Shown here one piece after another: positions 52,801 through 60,682 of a stretch of 64,000 bases of DNA (within the stretch, counting starts at the first letter, position 1; each line of letters starts with the position of its first letter). The DNA is from an uncultured bacterium (lineage in GTDB: Bacteria; Bipolaricaulota; Bipolaricaulia; UBA7950; UBA9294). Where the stretch lies: positions 62,001 to 126,000 of the forward strand of contig CAIOGO010000015.1 in NCBI GenBank assembly GCA_903857865.1, in the 5' to 3' direction. The position numbers and the translations under genes were made by a program. The notes under the pieces were generated by a model. That model was not told where the DNA came from and did not search any database. It saw only the letters and a list, made by a program, of their open reading frames with translations.

Positions 52801-53454
52801 CTAGAAGAGATCCGTCGGGGCCTCGGCGGATTCCGGCGGCTGGTCGACGCGGTACAGACAGTCGGCGGGACCGATGTCGCAGAAGCGGCACTCCGTCCAG
52901 GCCGGGTTCTTCGGTAGCGGCTTCTCGCCACCCACCTTCTGAACGAGGGTCACGAAGCGCTCGCGGAACGCATCGTCCAGGCTCTCGGGCGGCACGTCGA
53001 GCGCGCCGTTGCGGTACACCACGCGGCCCGACAGTTTGAGTCCGGCGCAGCGAGGATTGCCGATCGGAAAGAGGAGGAGGTAGACGAGGACCTGTGCCGT
53101 ATCCGACGTGCGCGGCCGGCCGGTCTTGCAGTCCTCGATGATCCCGTTTCCGTCGCGAAAGGCGACGAGGTCAGGCTTGCCGGAGACAATGATGCCCGTC
53201 TTGCCGACGCGCTTGAACGCGTTGTCGTCCTCGACGAACACCTCGTAGCCTTCGGCGAGCAGTTGCTCGCGCCGCGTCCGGACGAGCTGGCCGTGCTCGA
53301 GCGTCCATGCAGCAACGTCGAGGTCGGTCGGCAAGCGGTCGTAGTCCTTGTGATGGGCGCGGAACCACGCCGACCACTCGCACTGACTCTCTCCCGAGAG
53401 GAGCTTGGTCAGCCACGTCACCCAGATATAGGGGTCGCCCCTGCGGATCGCCAT
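52801..53454 (-). CDS. Cas4/RecB-like PD-(D/E)xK nuclease
   Basis: A 217-aa protein. The nuclease core has Asp95 in SGKPDLVAF and D108-x-K110 in IIEDCKTG, then a QVLVYLLL helix. One N-terminal Cys (25) and three C-terminal Cys (189, 192, 199 in CRFCDIGPADC) suggest a 4Fe-4S cluster as in Cas4 and AddB. No CRISPR array or other cas gene is present. It may be a DNA-repair or defence exonuclease. Confidence 0.78.
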   Translation of the reverse strand: MAIRRGDPYIWVTWLTKLLSGESQCEWSAWFRAHHKDYDRLPTDLDVAAWTLEHGQLVRTRREQLLAEGYEVFVEDDNAFKRVGKTGIIVSGKPDLVAFRDGNGIIEDCKTGRPRTSDTAQVLVYLLLFPIGNPRCAGLKLSGRVVYRNGALDVPPESLDDAFRERFVTLVQKVGGEKPLPKNPAWTECRFCDIGPADCLYRVDQPPESAEAPTDLF

Positions 53455-53786
53455 CGGCCTCCTTCTCTCTGGGAGAATCTAGCGAGTCGGCAACTGGGCG
53501 GCAACTGCTCTCGGTGCGGATGCGGTTGCGCGGGGCGCCGTTCGTATCTAGAACGCGCAGCACACGGAGACTGGCTAAGCGATCTACGCCACCGGTTTGG
53601 AGAACCAGGGTACTTCTCGTGGGTGCCGTGGGTTCAAATCCAGCTCGGTCTCTACGACTCAGCAACTCAGGTGGTGCAGCTTCAGCCGTCCCCCTCTCTC
53701 TCCACTCCCCGCGCGGAGTTGACATGAGCCTCGCCACGCGGCGGATCGTGCGCTGAAACAGTACAGTAGGAAGCAAGGGGCGAACC
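53455..53786 (+). other. Gene-free stretch with a degenerate tRNA-Ser-like sequence
   Basis: No gene supported. The tRNA-like part is described at 53566-53653. Confidence 0.4.
53566..53653 (+). pseudogene. Degenerate tRNA-Ser(GGA)-like sequence
   Basis: Acceptor-like GGAGACT and GGTCTCT ends, a GGC/GCC D stem, an anticodon loop TTGGAGA with GGA (Ser), a 5-bp long variable arm (GGTAC/GTGCC) and a T-loop TTCAAAT. The anticodon stem has one mismatch, the T stem one, and two extra bases separate T stem and acceptor. It is probably a decayed tRNA or an integration scar. Confidence 0.35.
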
Positions 53787-54071
53787 ATGGCGTATAGGAT
53801 CCACGCGAAAGTGAAGATCGACGCGACGCGGCTGCGAGCCGTTCGGATCGAGCGGGAGCTCACGCAGCAGTCTCTTGCCAAGCAAGCGGGGATGCCATTC
53901 ACCACGGTGAACCGTATCGAGAGCGAAGTCTACAGGTCCGTCGAGATCATCACCAAGCGGGCTCTCGAGGCTGTCCTTGAAGTCGACCTCACCCCCTCGC
54001 GTTGGCCGACGGTAGCAAAGGGCGACTTGCCCCGGGGCGGCAGATCGCCAGCCCCCACAAGAGCAATGTAG
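53787..54071 (+). CDS. Small HTH (XRE-like) protein
   Basis: A 94-aa protein with a Cro/CI-type helix-turn-helix at about 14-64 (LRAVRIERELTQQSLAKQAGMPFTTVNRIES). ATG 53787 is preceded by a weak AGGAAGC site. A proline-rich tail follows. No target or partner is clear beside it. Confidence 0.72.
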   Translation: MAYRIHAKVKIDATRLRAVRIERELTQQSLAKQAGMPFTTVNRIESEVYRSVEIITKRALEAVLEVDLTPSRWPTVAKGDLPRGGRSPAPTRAM

Positions 54072-54282
54072 GCACTCCGCCTCCGGGTGACGGGGTCCGG
54101 TCCTGCAATGACACACCACTCAGTTCTGCTCGACTCGATCTCGCGCTGTCGCCCCGCCCGACTCACAGTGCGCCGGACTACCTCAAGAAGTGGACTGAAC
54201 CGCCCGGGCCGACCGCAGGGGGTATGCTGTGTGATGGGGATGCAGGCGTCTCATGGCTCACGAGATGCCGAGGAGGACGAGG

Positions 54283-54948
54283 GTGACGAATGCCATCGCG
54301 GTGGTGGCCCACTACGACGATGCGGTCATCTGGGCCGGCGGCACGATCAAGCGCACGCGGTCGCTAGGATGGGACTGGACTATCGTCACTACCTGCGCGG
54401 CCGAGGAGAGTCGCAGGGACTACTTCGTGCGGTGGTGCGAGTCGTTCGGTGTGCGCCCGGTCGCTCTCCTCTTCAAGGACCACCCGGACGGAGGTCCGTT
54501 CTCGCAGAACGATCGCGTGGCGCTGTGCGAGGCTGTCCGTGAGACCGTCCGCAGCGCCGCGCCGGACTGGCTCTTCACGCACAGTCTCGATGCGGACGGT
54601 GAGTATGGGCCTCACCCGAATCACACGGAGGCAGCGGAGGCATTGGCCTCTCTGGCAGGCGAAGGAATGTTCAGAGTCAGCCAAGTCGCCCATTTCGCTT
54701 ATCGGAGGGTCTACGGACTCCCGGAACTCGCTACCGTCGCGAGAGTGGAGGCGTCGCACTATCTCCAGCTCGACTATGACGAGTTGAGATGGAAGGCGGA
54801 GTGGTGCGAGGCGGCGAACGGCGTGGAGATGCGTGACCCGGCGCTCGGTGCGAACACGTGGCTGAAGAGACTGGCGTGGCCTTGCCCGAATCCGGAAGCG
54901 TTCACTGGGAGTGGCCTCAGGTTGCCGTCACCCTTTGTTGGACGTTGA
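54283..54948 (+). CDS. PIG-L/LmbE-type deacetylase-like protein
   Basis: A 221-aa protein. The LmbE/PIG-L motif AHPDDE is read here as AHYDDA, with the Glu replaced by Ala, and the C-terminal GPHPNHTEAAEA His-x-x-His is kept. It deacetylates N-acetylglucosaminyl compounds in the family. GTG 54283 follows AGGAGG; an ATG at 54253 is possible. Loss of one metal or base residue leaves activity uncertain. Confidence 0.78.
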   Translation: MTNAIAVVAHYDDAVIWAGGTIKRTRSLGWDWTIVTTCAAEESRRDYFVRWCESFGVRPVALLFKDHPDGGPFSQNDRVALCEAVRETVRSAAPDWLFTHSLDADGEYGPHPNHTEAAEALASLAGEGMFRVSQVAHFAYRRVYGLPELATVARVEASHYLQLDYDELRWKAEWCEAANGVEMRDPALGANTWLKRLAWPCPNPEAFTGSGLRLPSPFVGR

Positions 54949-54977
54949 CTCAGCCCCGGTGGGCGGCCGACCTTTCG

Positions 54978-54995
54978 AGCTCCCTCGGGCTTTTT
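54978..54995 (+). terminator. Rho-independent terminator of the LmbE-like gene
   Basis: AGCTC/GGGCT stem with a CCTC loop, followed by four T (54992-54995). Confidence 0.55.
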
Positions 54996-55074
54996 CGGGG
55001 GCGGTTCGTGGTCATAGACGGCGTGGGCGGCCCGGGGTCTGTGGGCCTCAAGTTCATACGCACAGATGCTGTAC

Positions 55075-55147
55075 CGCCGCGCAGCTCAGCCGGTAGAGCT
55101 ACGGTCCGGCAAACCGTGAGTCCGGGGCTCGGATTCTCGCGCCAGCC
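55075..55147 (+). pseudogene. Degenerate tRNA-Ala-like sequence
   Basis: Typical D arm GCTCAGCCGGTAGAGC (55084-55099), a perfect anticodon stem ACGGT/ACCGT with loop CCGGCAA (anticodon GGC, T33 replaced by C), and a T arm CGGGG/TCTCG with loop CTCGGAT. The acceptor stem does not pair. Probably a tRNA remnant. Confidence 0.4.
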
Positions 55148-55293
55148 TACGCGCATCGAGTTCTTGCCGCGCTTTCTCCGTAGGACAGGGGTCTCTTTCC
55201 GACGGGGCACAGGCCCGCCGCGCTCTTTCCGGGAACGCTACGATGAGTCGCTGATTCCGCCGATCCACGGCGGCCAGAAAGGGGTGAGAGGCA

Positions 55294-55986
55294 GTGACTG
55301 ATTTTGGCAAGTTCGCGGTGATCGGCGCCATCATGGGAGCGCTCCTCCTCGTCGGTCTTCTGCTGCAGCCGGCGAAGATCGAGGAACCAGTCGTTCCTGC
55401 GGCGACGGCCGCCACGGCGGAAGTGACGGTTCTGGAGACGAAATCGCTCGAGCTGCTCGATCCGATCTACTCGGAGAAGGCGGTGTTCCAGGACGGGACG
55501 ATCCGCGTCTCCTTCGACGTCTCCCAGGATGCAACGGGCGTCGAGAGCCGCCTGTCGTTCTGGCTTCACAACACATCGGGCAGCGTCATCAACGTTCTGT
55601 GGGACCGCTGCTCCATCCAGCTCCCCGAGGGGAACACGATCAGCGTCCTGAGCGAGGAAGGTCTGAAGTACGGCACGGGCACGGCGCTTTCGATCGCTCC
55701 GGCCGGGGACCTCTTCGACGCGATGATCCCGATGTCGGAGCTGGCCTGGACGGAGAGCGGCTACGATGTCTCGAGTAACGTCCTCGACCAGGGCATCTTC
55801 ACGGTCGTCTTGGCCGTCGAGCGCGACAAGGTGATGCCGGAAGCTGGATGCATGCACCAGGCGATGGCCGTGGACGCGTGTGGGCAGCCGGCGGCGGCGC
55901 AGCCGATGTCGATGTCGATGTCTCCCATGGGCTGTGGGGACGGGCGTGAGGTCGTGTACTACACGTTCCGTTTCGTCATTCGATAG
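55294..55986 (+). CDS. Secreted/membrane-anchored hypothetical protein
   Basis: A 230-aa protein from GTG 55294 with an N-terminal membrane helix (FAVIGAIMGALLLVGLLL). The rest is beta-rich (LSFWLHNTSGSVINVLWDRCSI) and ends with a Met/Ser-rich patch (MSMSMSPMG) and two Cys. No family recognised. A terminator follows at 56010. Confidence 0.65.
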   Translation: MTDFGKFAVIGAIMGALLLVGLLLQPAKIEEPVVPAATAATAEVTVLETKSLELLDPIYSEKAVFQDGTIRVSFDVSQDATGVESRLSFWLHNTSGSVINVLWDRCSIQLPEGNTISVLSEEGLKYGTGTALSIAPAGDLFDAMIPMSELAWTESGYDVSSNVLDQGIFTVVLAVERDKVMPEAGCMHQAMAVDACGQPAAAQPMSMSMSPMGCGDGREVVYYTFRFVIR

Positions 55987-56009
55987 TTGCAGCAGCATTG
56001 CGGCCGAGC

Positions 56010-56037
56010 GGGGCTCCCTGAGGAGCCCCCTTTCTTT
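56010..56037 (+). terminator. Rho-independent terminator
   Basis: 8-bp stem GGGGCTCC/GGAGCCCC with a 4-nt loop, then a T-rich run (56031-56037). It ends the 55294-55986 transcript. Confidence 0.8.
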
Positions 56038-56107
56038 GACCGCGTGAGGCAAGAGACAGAAGCTTGCCCGATTTGCCGATTGCGCTTGACTTGCTGTAGG
56101 CTACACG

Positions 56108-56133
56108 TTGTCACAAGGACCTCAAGGTGACAA
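56108..56133 (+). promoter_or_regulatory. Inverted repeat, likely operator of the RHH gene
   Basis: TTGTCAC (56108-56114) and GTGACAA (56127-56133), 12 nt apart. A TTGACT -35-like box at 56086 puts the -10 region over its left half. This fits autoregulation by the small RHH protein downstream. Confidence 0.5.
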
Positions 56134-56146
56134 GGAGGTGGCACGA

Positions 56147-56323
56147 ATGGTGCGCAAGAGCGAAGTGACGACGCTCTCGATCTACATTCCGAAGAGCAAG
56201 CTCGACCGCAAGCCGATCGAGCGACTCGACCGCCTGGCGAAGAAGCTGGATCGATCGATCAACTACCTTGTCGTCGAGGCCATCGTCCAGTACCTCGACA
56301 AGGAGGAGAAGAAGAAGCAGTAG
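56147..56323 (+). CDS. Ribbon-helix-helix (CopG-like) protein, 58 aa
   Basis: A 58-aa protein: one N-terminal beta strand TTLSIYIPKSKLD, then two helices (IERLDRLAKKLD and INYLVVEAIVQYLDKEE). This is the CopG/Arc layout of antitoxins and repressors. ATG 56147 with GGAGGTGG. No toxin gene is adjacent. Confidence 0.78.
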   Translation: MVRKSEVTTLSIYIPKSKLDRKPIERLDRLAKKLDRSINYLVVEAIVQYLDKEEKKKQ

Positions 56324-56405
56324 GCCCTTCTTCTTGAAGGTGAGTTGCGACTGGAGACCGACGGGCGACCGGTGCTGACTCCCTCTCGCTGGGTCTGTGG
56401 CGCGG

Positions 56406-57785
56406 CTACAGATCGTAGTACAGCGAGTACTCGTGAGGATGGGGATGCAGCGCAACGGCGGCCGCCTCTTGTTGCTTGGCGCGGATCCAATCTTCAATTC
56501 CGGCTTCCGTGAACGCGCCGGGCGCCGTGAGATAGTCGTGGTCGCTCTCCAAAGCGTCGAGCGCCTCCTCGAGGCTCCGTGGAGTCGTCTCCCCGGTGGC
56601 GTGGTCGTACGCCTCCGCCTCAAGCGCGTAGCCAAGGTCCTTCGCGTTCAGCTTGCGCGCGATGCCATCGAGCCCAGCCAAGAGAATCGCCGCGAACGCG
56701 AGGTACGGGTTGCACGTCGCATCCATCGTCCGCAGCTCCATGCGCGTTTCCTCCCCACGAGCGTAGGTGGGAACGCGGACTGCCGCGCTACGATTCCCGG
56801 ACCCAAACACGAAGTTCACCGGCGCCTCGTATCCCGGGACCAAACGGCGGTACGAGTTGGTCGACGGATTCGTGAGCCCCATCAGACTCCGCCCGTGCAC
56901 GAGCAAGCCGCCGATGTAGCACAGCGCGAGGTCCGAGAGGCCTTCCGTGCCCTGGAAGCGGTTGGCTCCCGCCTTCACGAGGTACTGGTGAAGGTGCATC
57001 CCGTTCCCGGCCTGTCCGGCCATGGGCTTGGGGAGGAAGGTCGCAGTCAACCCCGACTCGGCGGCGACGCTCCGCACGAGCGACTTCATGAGGAGGGTCG
57101 TGTCGGCCATCTTCACCAACGGAGCGAAGCCGAGCTCGATCTCATGCTGCCCAAACGGCCCAACCTCGTGGTGGTGGTACTTCACGTCCACTCCGGCGGC
57201 TTCGGCCTGGCGCGCGATCTCGCAGCGCAAGCCGAACAGGCGATCCTCGGGAAAGGGTGCATGGTAGGCGAGCGGCGCGCCTGCAGACGGCACGGAGGAA
57301 TCGCGGTACGCACACCCTTCCACGGTCTCGATCTCAATGCACGACCGGCCGACTCCGCTCTCGAAGCGGACGGCGTCAAACACGTAGAACTCGAATTCGG
57401 GACTGACGAGGATCTCGTCGGCCACTCCGCGCTTGCGCATCGTCGACACGGCGGCTTGAGCGACCCCGCGAGGGTCGGCGGCGGCCCTCTGGCGTGTGAC
57501 CGCGTCGTAGATGTCGGCAATGAGCGTCAGGATGAGCTCTCCGGCGCGCTCTTCCGTGTGTGCGGTCTCGAGGTCCGGGATGAGGACCATGTCACTGCCG
57601 GCCACTCTGCGATAGCCGTAGTTCGAGGCGTCGAAGCCGATGCCGTCGCGCAGCAGGGCCTCCGTGAAGCGAGCGGCTGGAATCGAGATGTGTCGCCACC
57701 GTCCGACGAGATCGACGACCCGGAAGTCGACGAACCCGATCTCTTCTTCCTCGATACGTCGTTTGAGCGAAGCGAAGTCAGCCAT
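56406..57785 (-). CDS. glnA: Glutamine synthetase (type I-like)
   Basis: A 459-aa GS-fold protein. ATP- and metal-site motifs: SPEFEFYVFD, HHEVGPFGQHEIE, NGMHLHQYL, STNSYRRLVPGYEAPV, GNRSAAVRVP, RMELRTMDATCNPYLAFA. The C-terminus ends HPHPHEYSLYYDL and lacks the adenylylation Tyr. It makes glutamine from glutamate and ammonia, or (given its context) ligates another amine. Start ATG 57785 was chosen because the upstream frame is not family-like. Confidence 0.85.
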   Translation of the reverse strand: MADFASLKRRIEEEEIGFVDFRVVDLVGRWRHISIPAARFTEALLRDGIGFDASNYGYRRVAGSDMVLIPDLETAHTEERAGELILTLIADIYDAVTRQRAAADPRGVAQAAVSTMRKRGVADEILVSPEFEFYVFDAVRFESGVGRSCIEIETVEGCAYRDSSVPSAGAPLAYHAPFPEDRLFGLRCEIARQAEAAGVDVKYHHHEVGPFGQHEIELGFAPLVKMADTTLLMKSLVRSVAAESGLTATFLPKPMAGQAGNGMHLHQYLVKAGANRFQGTEGLSDLALCYIGGLLVHGRSLMGLTNPSTNSYRRLVPGYEAPVNFVFGSGNRSAAVRVPTYARGEETRMELRTMDATCNPYLAFAAILLAGLDGIARKLNAKDLGYALEAEAYDHATGETTPRSLEEALDALESDHDYLTAPGAFTEAGIEDWIRAKQQEAAAVALHPHPHEYSLYYDL

Positions 57786-57865
57786 CAGCACCTCTCTGTC
57801 CCAGATCCGGAAGGGGCGAGAGGGTATCGCGTGCCCCCCGCCCTCACAACCTCCCGGGACGTCGC

Positions 57866-59131
57866 CTATCGATGCAGGTTGCGCGCGGCGATGAACGACA
57901 GGCCGCGCTTCGTGAGCGCTACGGCCGTTGCGTTCACGGCATCGTGCTTGTCGAGGTAGTTCTGCTCCATCGCCGGCATGAGTCCCTGCGCGACGATGTC
58001 CGCCTTGGAAGCGAAGTAGTCGAGGATGTCCGACGGGTGCGCGCGGCCCTGCTCGACGGAGGGGTTTCCCCCCTCGTGCTTTGCGGAGATGTTCGCCACG
58101 CGTCCGGCCAGCTCGACCAGTTCGTCCGTGCGATCGTACGGTTGGATGACGATCGACTTCCACGTCTCGGTGATGTGGTGCTCGAATCGCACGACGTCCT
58201 CAAGGCCGAGAGACTTGCGGATCGCGGCGCCCTTCTCGATCGTGGCGTTCGACACTGAGTTTGCCCAGTTGAAGCCGATGAGCGATGTCGTCCCATCCTC
58301 GCGCGAGAAGAGCTTCGCGCCGAGCAGCGTCCACAGTGCGGCGTACGGGTTGTCATTCCCCATGAACACCGAGATCTTGAACTCGATGTCGATCCCCAGC
58401 TTGTGGAGGAAGTAGCCCAACAGCACGGTGCCCGGGTTGATGTTCAGGACTTGGCGGATCCCGTACTCGGTGTAGTAGGAGAGGAACTCGTCCACCCAAG
58501 CGAGGGCGTGTTCGTTCGGCTGGCCGACGCCGCCGAAGTACCCGGTGATGGTCGCCGGGCCGCCGAGATGGATGTTCGAGCCGTCCGTGCCCTTGGTGTC
58601 CAGCGTTTCGACGTAGCTCGCGCCGACGATCTGCATCGCCGCGGCGACGGCCAACGTGTCACCCTGATCCTGGACTTGCTCCGCCATGTTTCGCACGCGG
58701 ATGTACCGCCCCGGCATGACCTCCCGCTTGGCGATCGCCTGGCGCGCCTCGGCGATGAGCCATGGGAAGTACTGCAGGGCGCTCACCTCGAGGGTCACGG
58801 GGTGACGCTCGTCGAACCGCGTCGCCTTCAGCCGGTCCCCGAGGACGCGCTGGCGGAACTCAGCGATCGTTACGAACGCGCCGCGATCCCGCTCGCGGGT
58901 CAACCACTCCACGTCGGCGAAGTAGGGTGAGCCCGATGCCCGCAGGCGTTCGAGGAGCCGCGGAAGCTGACGTGCCTCGTTGGCCTTGCGGTTGATCGCC
59001 TCCGGGCCGCCGTGCTTGCGCACGACGTCGAGAAACGCGTTCACGACTTCGCTCTTCGGGTCCAAGATCATGGCGTTGATCTCCCCCACGTGCTCAGGGG
59101 AGATCAAGAGCCGCTGCCTGAGATCGTCCAT
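57866..59131 (-). CDS. Conserved protein of unknown function, 421 aa
   Basis: I do not recognise this family. The protein is mostly soluble and alpha/beta, with conserved-looking segments NMAEQVQDQGDTLAVAAAMQ, GPATITGYFGGVGQP, KISVFMGNDNPYAALWTLL and RVANISAKHEGGNPSVEQGR. ATG 59131 has a GAGGAGGACACG site. It lies 22 nt after panB and before the GS gene, all on one strand, so it probably shares a transcript with them. A TIM-barrel enzyme is an impression only. Confidence 0.6.
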   Translation of the reverse strand: MDDLRQRLLISPEHVGEINAMILDPKSEVVNAFLDVVRKHGGPEAINRKANEARQLPRLLERLRASGSPYFADVEWLTRERDRGAFVTIAEFRQRVLGDRLKATRFDERHPVTLEVSALQYFPWLIAEARQAIAKREVMPGRYIRVRNMAEQVQDQGDTLAVAAAMQIVGASYVETLDTKGTDGSNIHLGGPATITGYFGGVGQPNEHALAWVDEFLSYYTEYGIRQVLNINPGTVLLGYFLHKLGIDIEFKISVFMGNDNPYAALWTLLGAKLFSREDGTTSLIGFNWANSVSNATIEKGAAIRKSLGLEDVVRFEHHITETWKSIVIQPYDRTDELVELAGRVANISAKHEGGNPSVEQGRAHPSDILDYFASKADIVAQGLMPAMEQNYLDKHDAVNATAVALTKRGLSFIAARNLHR

Positions 59132-59153
59132 CGTGTCCTCCTCGTTGGAGAGG

Positions 59154-60017
59154 CTACTCGAACTCTTTCTCGAGCTCGGGGAACCGCCCGGCTTCGTCCT
59201 TCAGCATGTGGTAGCAGTGCTCGTCAGCCGGGAATCGGCCGGTGCGAACGTCGGCGACGTACGCCTTCATCGCCTCCGTGATCGTTGTGGCGACATCGCA
59301 GTACCTCTTGACGAATTTCGGGGTGAACGCCTGGAACTGACCGATGAGGTCCGACACGATGAGCAGCTGCCCGTCGCAGAGGGGGCCGGCGCCGATGCTC
59401 AAGACCGGAATGTGCAGCTTCTTCGCGATGAACCCGGCGACCTCCGGCGGGACGGCCTCGAGGAGGAGGAGCTGCGCGCCCGTCTCCTCGATGGCCAACG
59501 CGTCCTCGATGAGCAGGCGGGCCGATTCGATCGTGCGGCCCTGCGCCTTGTGTCCCCCGAGTTGCCCGGAGCTCTGCGGGGTGAGCCCGATGTGGCCGCA
59601 GACGACGATGCCGGCATCGAGGAGGGCGCGAATGCGGGGAACGATGCGCTTGCCACCCTCGAGCTTTACCGCATCCACGCCGGCCTCCTTGAGGAATCGG
59701 CCGGCGTTGCGAACCGCCTCTTCGTCACTGATTTGGTAGCTGAGGAACGGCATGTCGCCCATCACGAAGGTGTTCGGCGCCGCGCGACGAACGGCTTCCG
59801 AGTGAACGATGCATTGATCCATCGTCACGGGGACCGTGCCCTCGTAGCCGTAGACGCACATGCCCAGGGAGTCGCCCACCAAGAGCATGTCGAGGCCTGC
59901 GGCCTCGGCGAACTGGGCGGTCGGGAAGTCGTAGGCGGTCAACCAGGCGATCTTCTCGCCACTGCGCTTCATCTCCTGCAGGGTGTGGATGCTGTGCTTC
60001 TTCTTCTCCATCGTCAT
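59154..60017 (-). CDS. panB: 3-methyl-2-oxobutanoate hydroxymethyltransferase
   Basis: A 287-aa PanB. Motifs: WLTAYDFPTA, LLVGDSLGM (metal Asp), TMDQCIVHSEAVRR, VKLEGG and GHIGLTPQ with the catalytic Glu in LLLEAVP. It adds a hydroxymethyl group from methylene-tetrahydrofolate to 2-oxoisovalerate, the first step of pantothenate synthesis. No panC or panD is beside it. Confidence 0.95.
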   Translation of the reverse strand: MTMEKKKHSIHTLQEMKRSGEKIAWLTAYDFPTAQFAEAAGLDMLLVGDSLGMCVYGYEGTVPVTMDQCIVHSEAVRRAAPNTFVMGDMPFLSYQISDEEAVRNAGRFLKEAGVDAVKLEGGKRIVPRIRALLDAGIVVCGHIGLTPQSSGQLGGHKAQGRTIESARLLIEDALAIEETGAQLLLLEAVPPEVAGFIAKKLHIPVLSIGAGPLCDGQLLIVSDLIGQFQAFTPKFVKRYCDVATTITEAMKAYVADVRTGRFPADEHCYHMLKDEAGRFPELEKEFE

Positions 60018-60089
60018 GTGTCTTCCTCCCTCGGCGGCCGCGGCGCGGCCTTCCGGTCGCAGCGCCGCCTTAGGGCGGCGGTGTAAACG

Positions 60090-60650
60090 CTACACGTCGA
60101 CGCCCAACTCCCGCAAGAGGAGAGTCAGGCGGCATACCGGGAGCCCCATCACGTTCGTGTAGTCGCCGCAGATGCGCTCGACGAAGACGGACGCGCGTCC
60201 CTGGATCGCGTAGGCTCCCGCTTTGTCCGCGTACTCCCCGCAGTCGAGATACGAGGCGATTTCCCGCTCCGATAGGGAGCGGAAGCGCACGCTCGTCCGT
60301 TCGACCGCCGAACGCTCGTCTCCGCGTTGCGTCGCGATGATGCACAACCCCGTCAGCACCTCGTGTTCGCGACCGCTCAGGCGAGACAGCATCTGACCCG
60401 CCTCGACGCGAGACGAGGGCTTTCCCAGGATGGAGCGGCGAACGACCACGACCGTGTCGGCGCCGATCACGATGCCTTCGGTGCGCGACGCAACATCGCG
60501 GGCCTTTGACCTTGCAGCCTCGAGGACGCGCCTTGCCGGCCGGCCGCGTGTTGTCTCCTCAACCCCGCTCGGAACGACGTCGAAGCTGTCGACAATCCGC
60601 CGCAAGAGTTCCTCTCGGCGCGGCGACGCCGACGCTAGCACGATGTTCAA
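60090..60650 (-). CDS. Maf-like nucleotide pyrophosphatase
   Basis: A 186-aa Maf/Ham1-type protein. Family motifs: LASASPRREELL, GADTVVVV, GKPSSRVEA and a DKAGAYAIQG near the C-terminus. Family members hydrolyse modified or canonical nucleoside triphosphates to monophosphates and may affect cell division. It is monocistronic or joined to panB on the same strand. Confidence 0.92.
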   Translation of the reverse strand: MNIVLASASPRREELLRRIVDSFDVVPSGVEETTRGRPARRVLEAARSKARDVASRTEGIVIGADTVVVVRRSILGKPSSRVEAGQMLSRLSGREHEVLTGLCIIATQRGDERSAVERTSVRFRSLSEREIASYLDCGEYADKAGAYAIQGRASVFVERICGDYTNVMGLPVCRLTLLLRELGVDV

Positions 60651-60682
60651 TCGTCCTCCGTTCGTAAGGCTGTTGGAGGTGC

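Larger units (their letters stand above)
54949..55293 (+). other. Stretch with a terminator and a degenerate tRNA-like sequence
   Basis: No gene supported. Contains the terminator at 54978-54995 and the tRNA-like element at 55075-55147. Confidence 0.4.
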
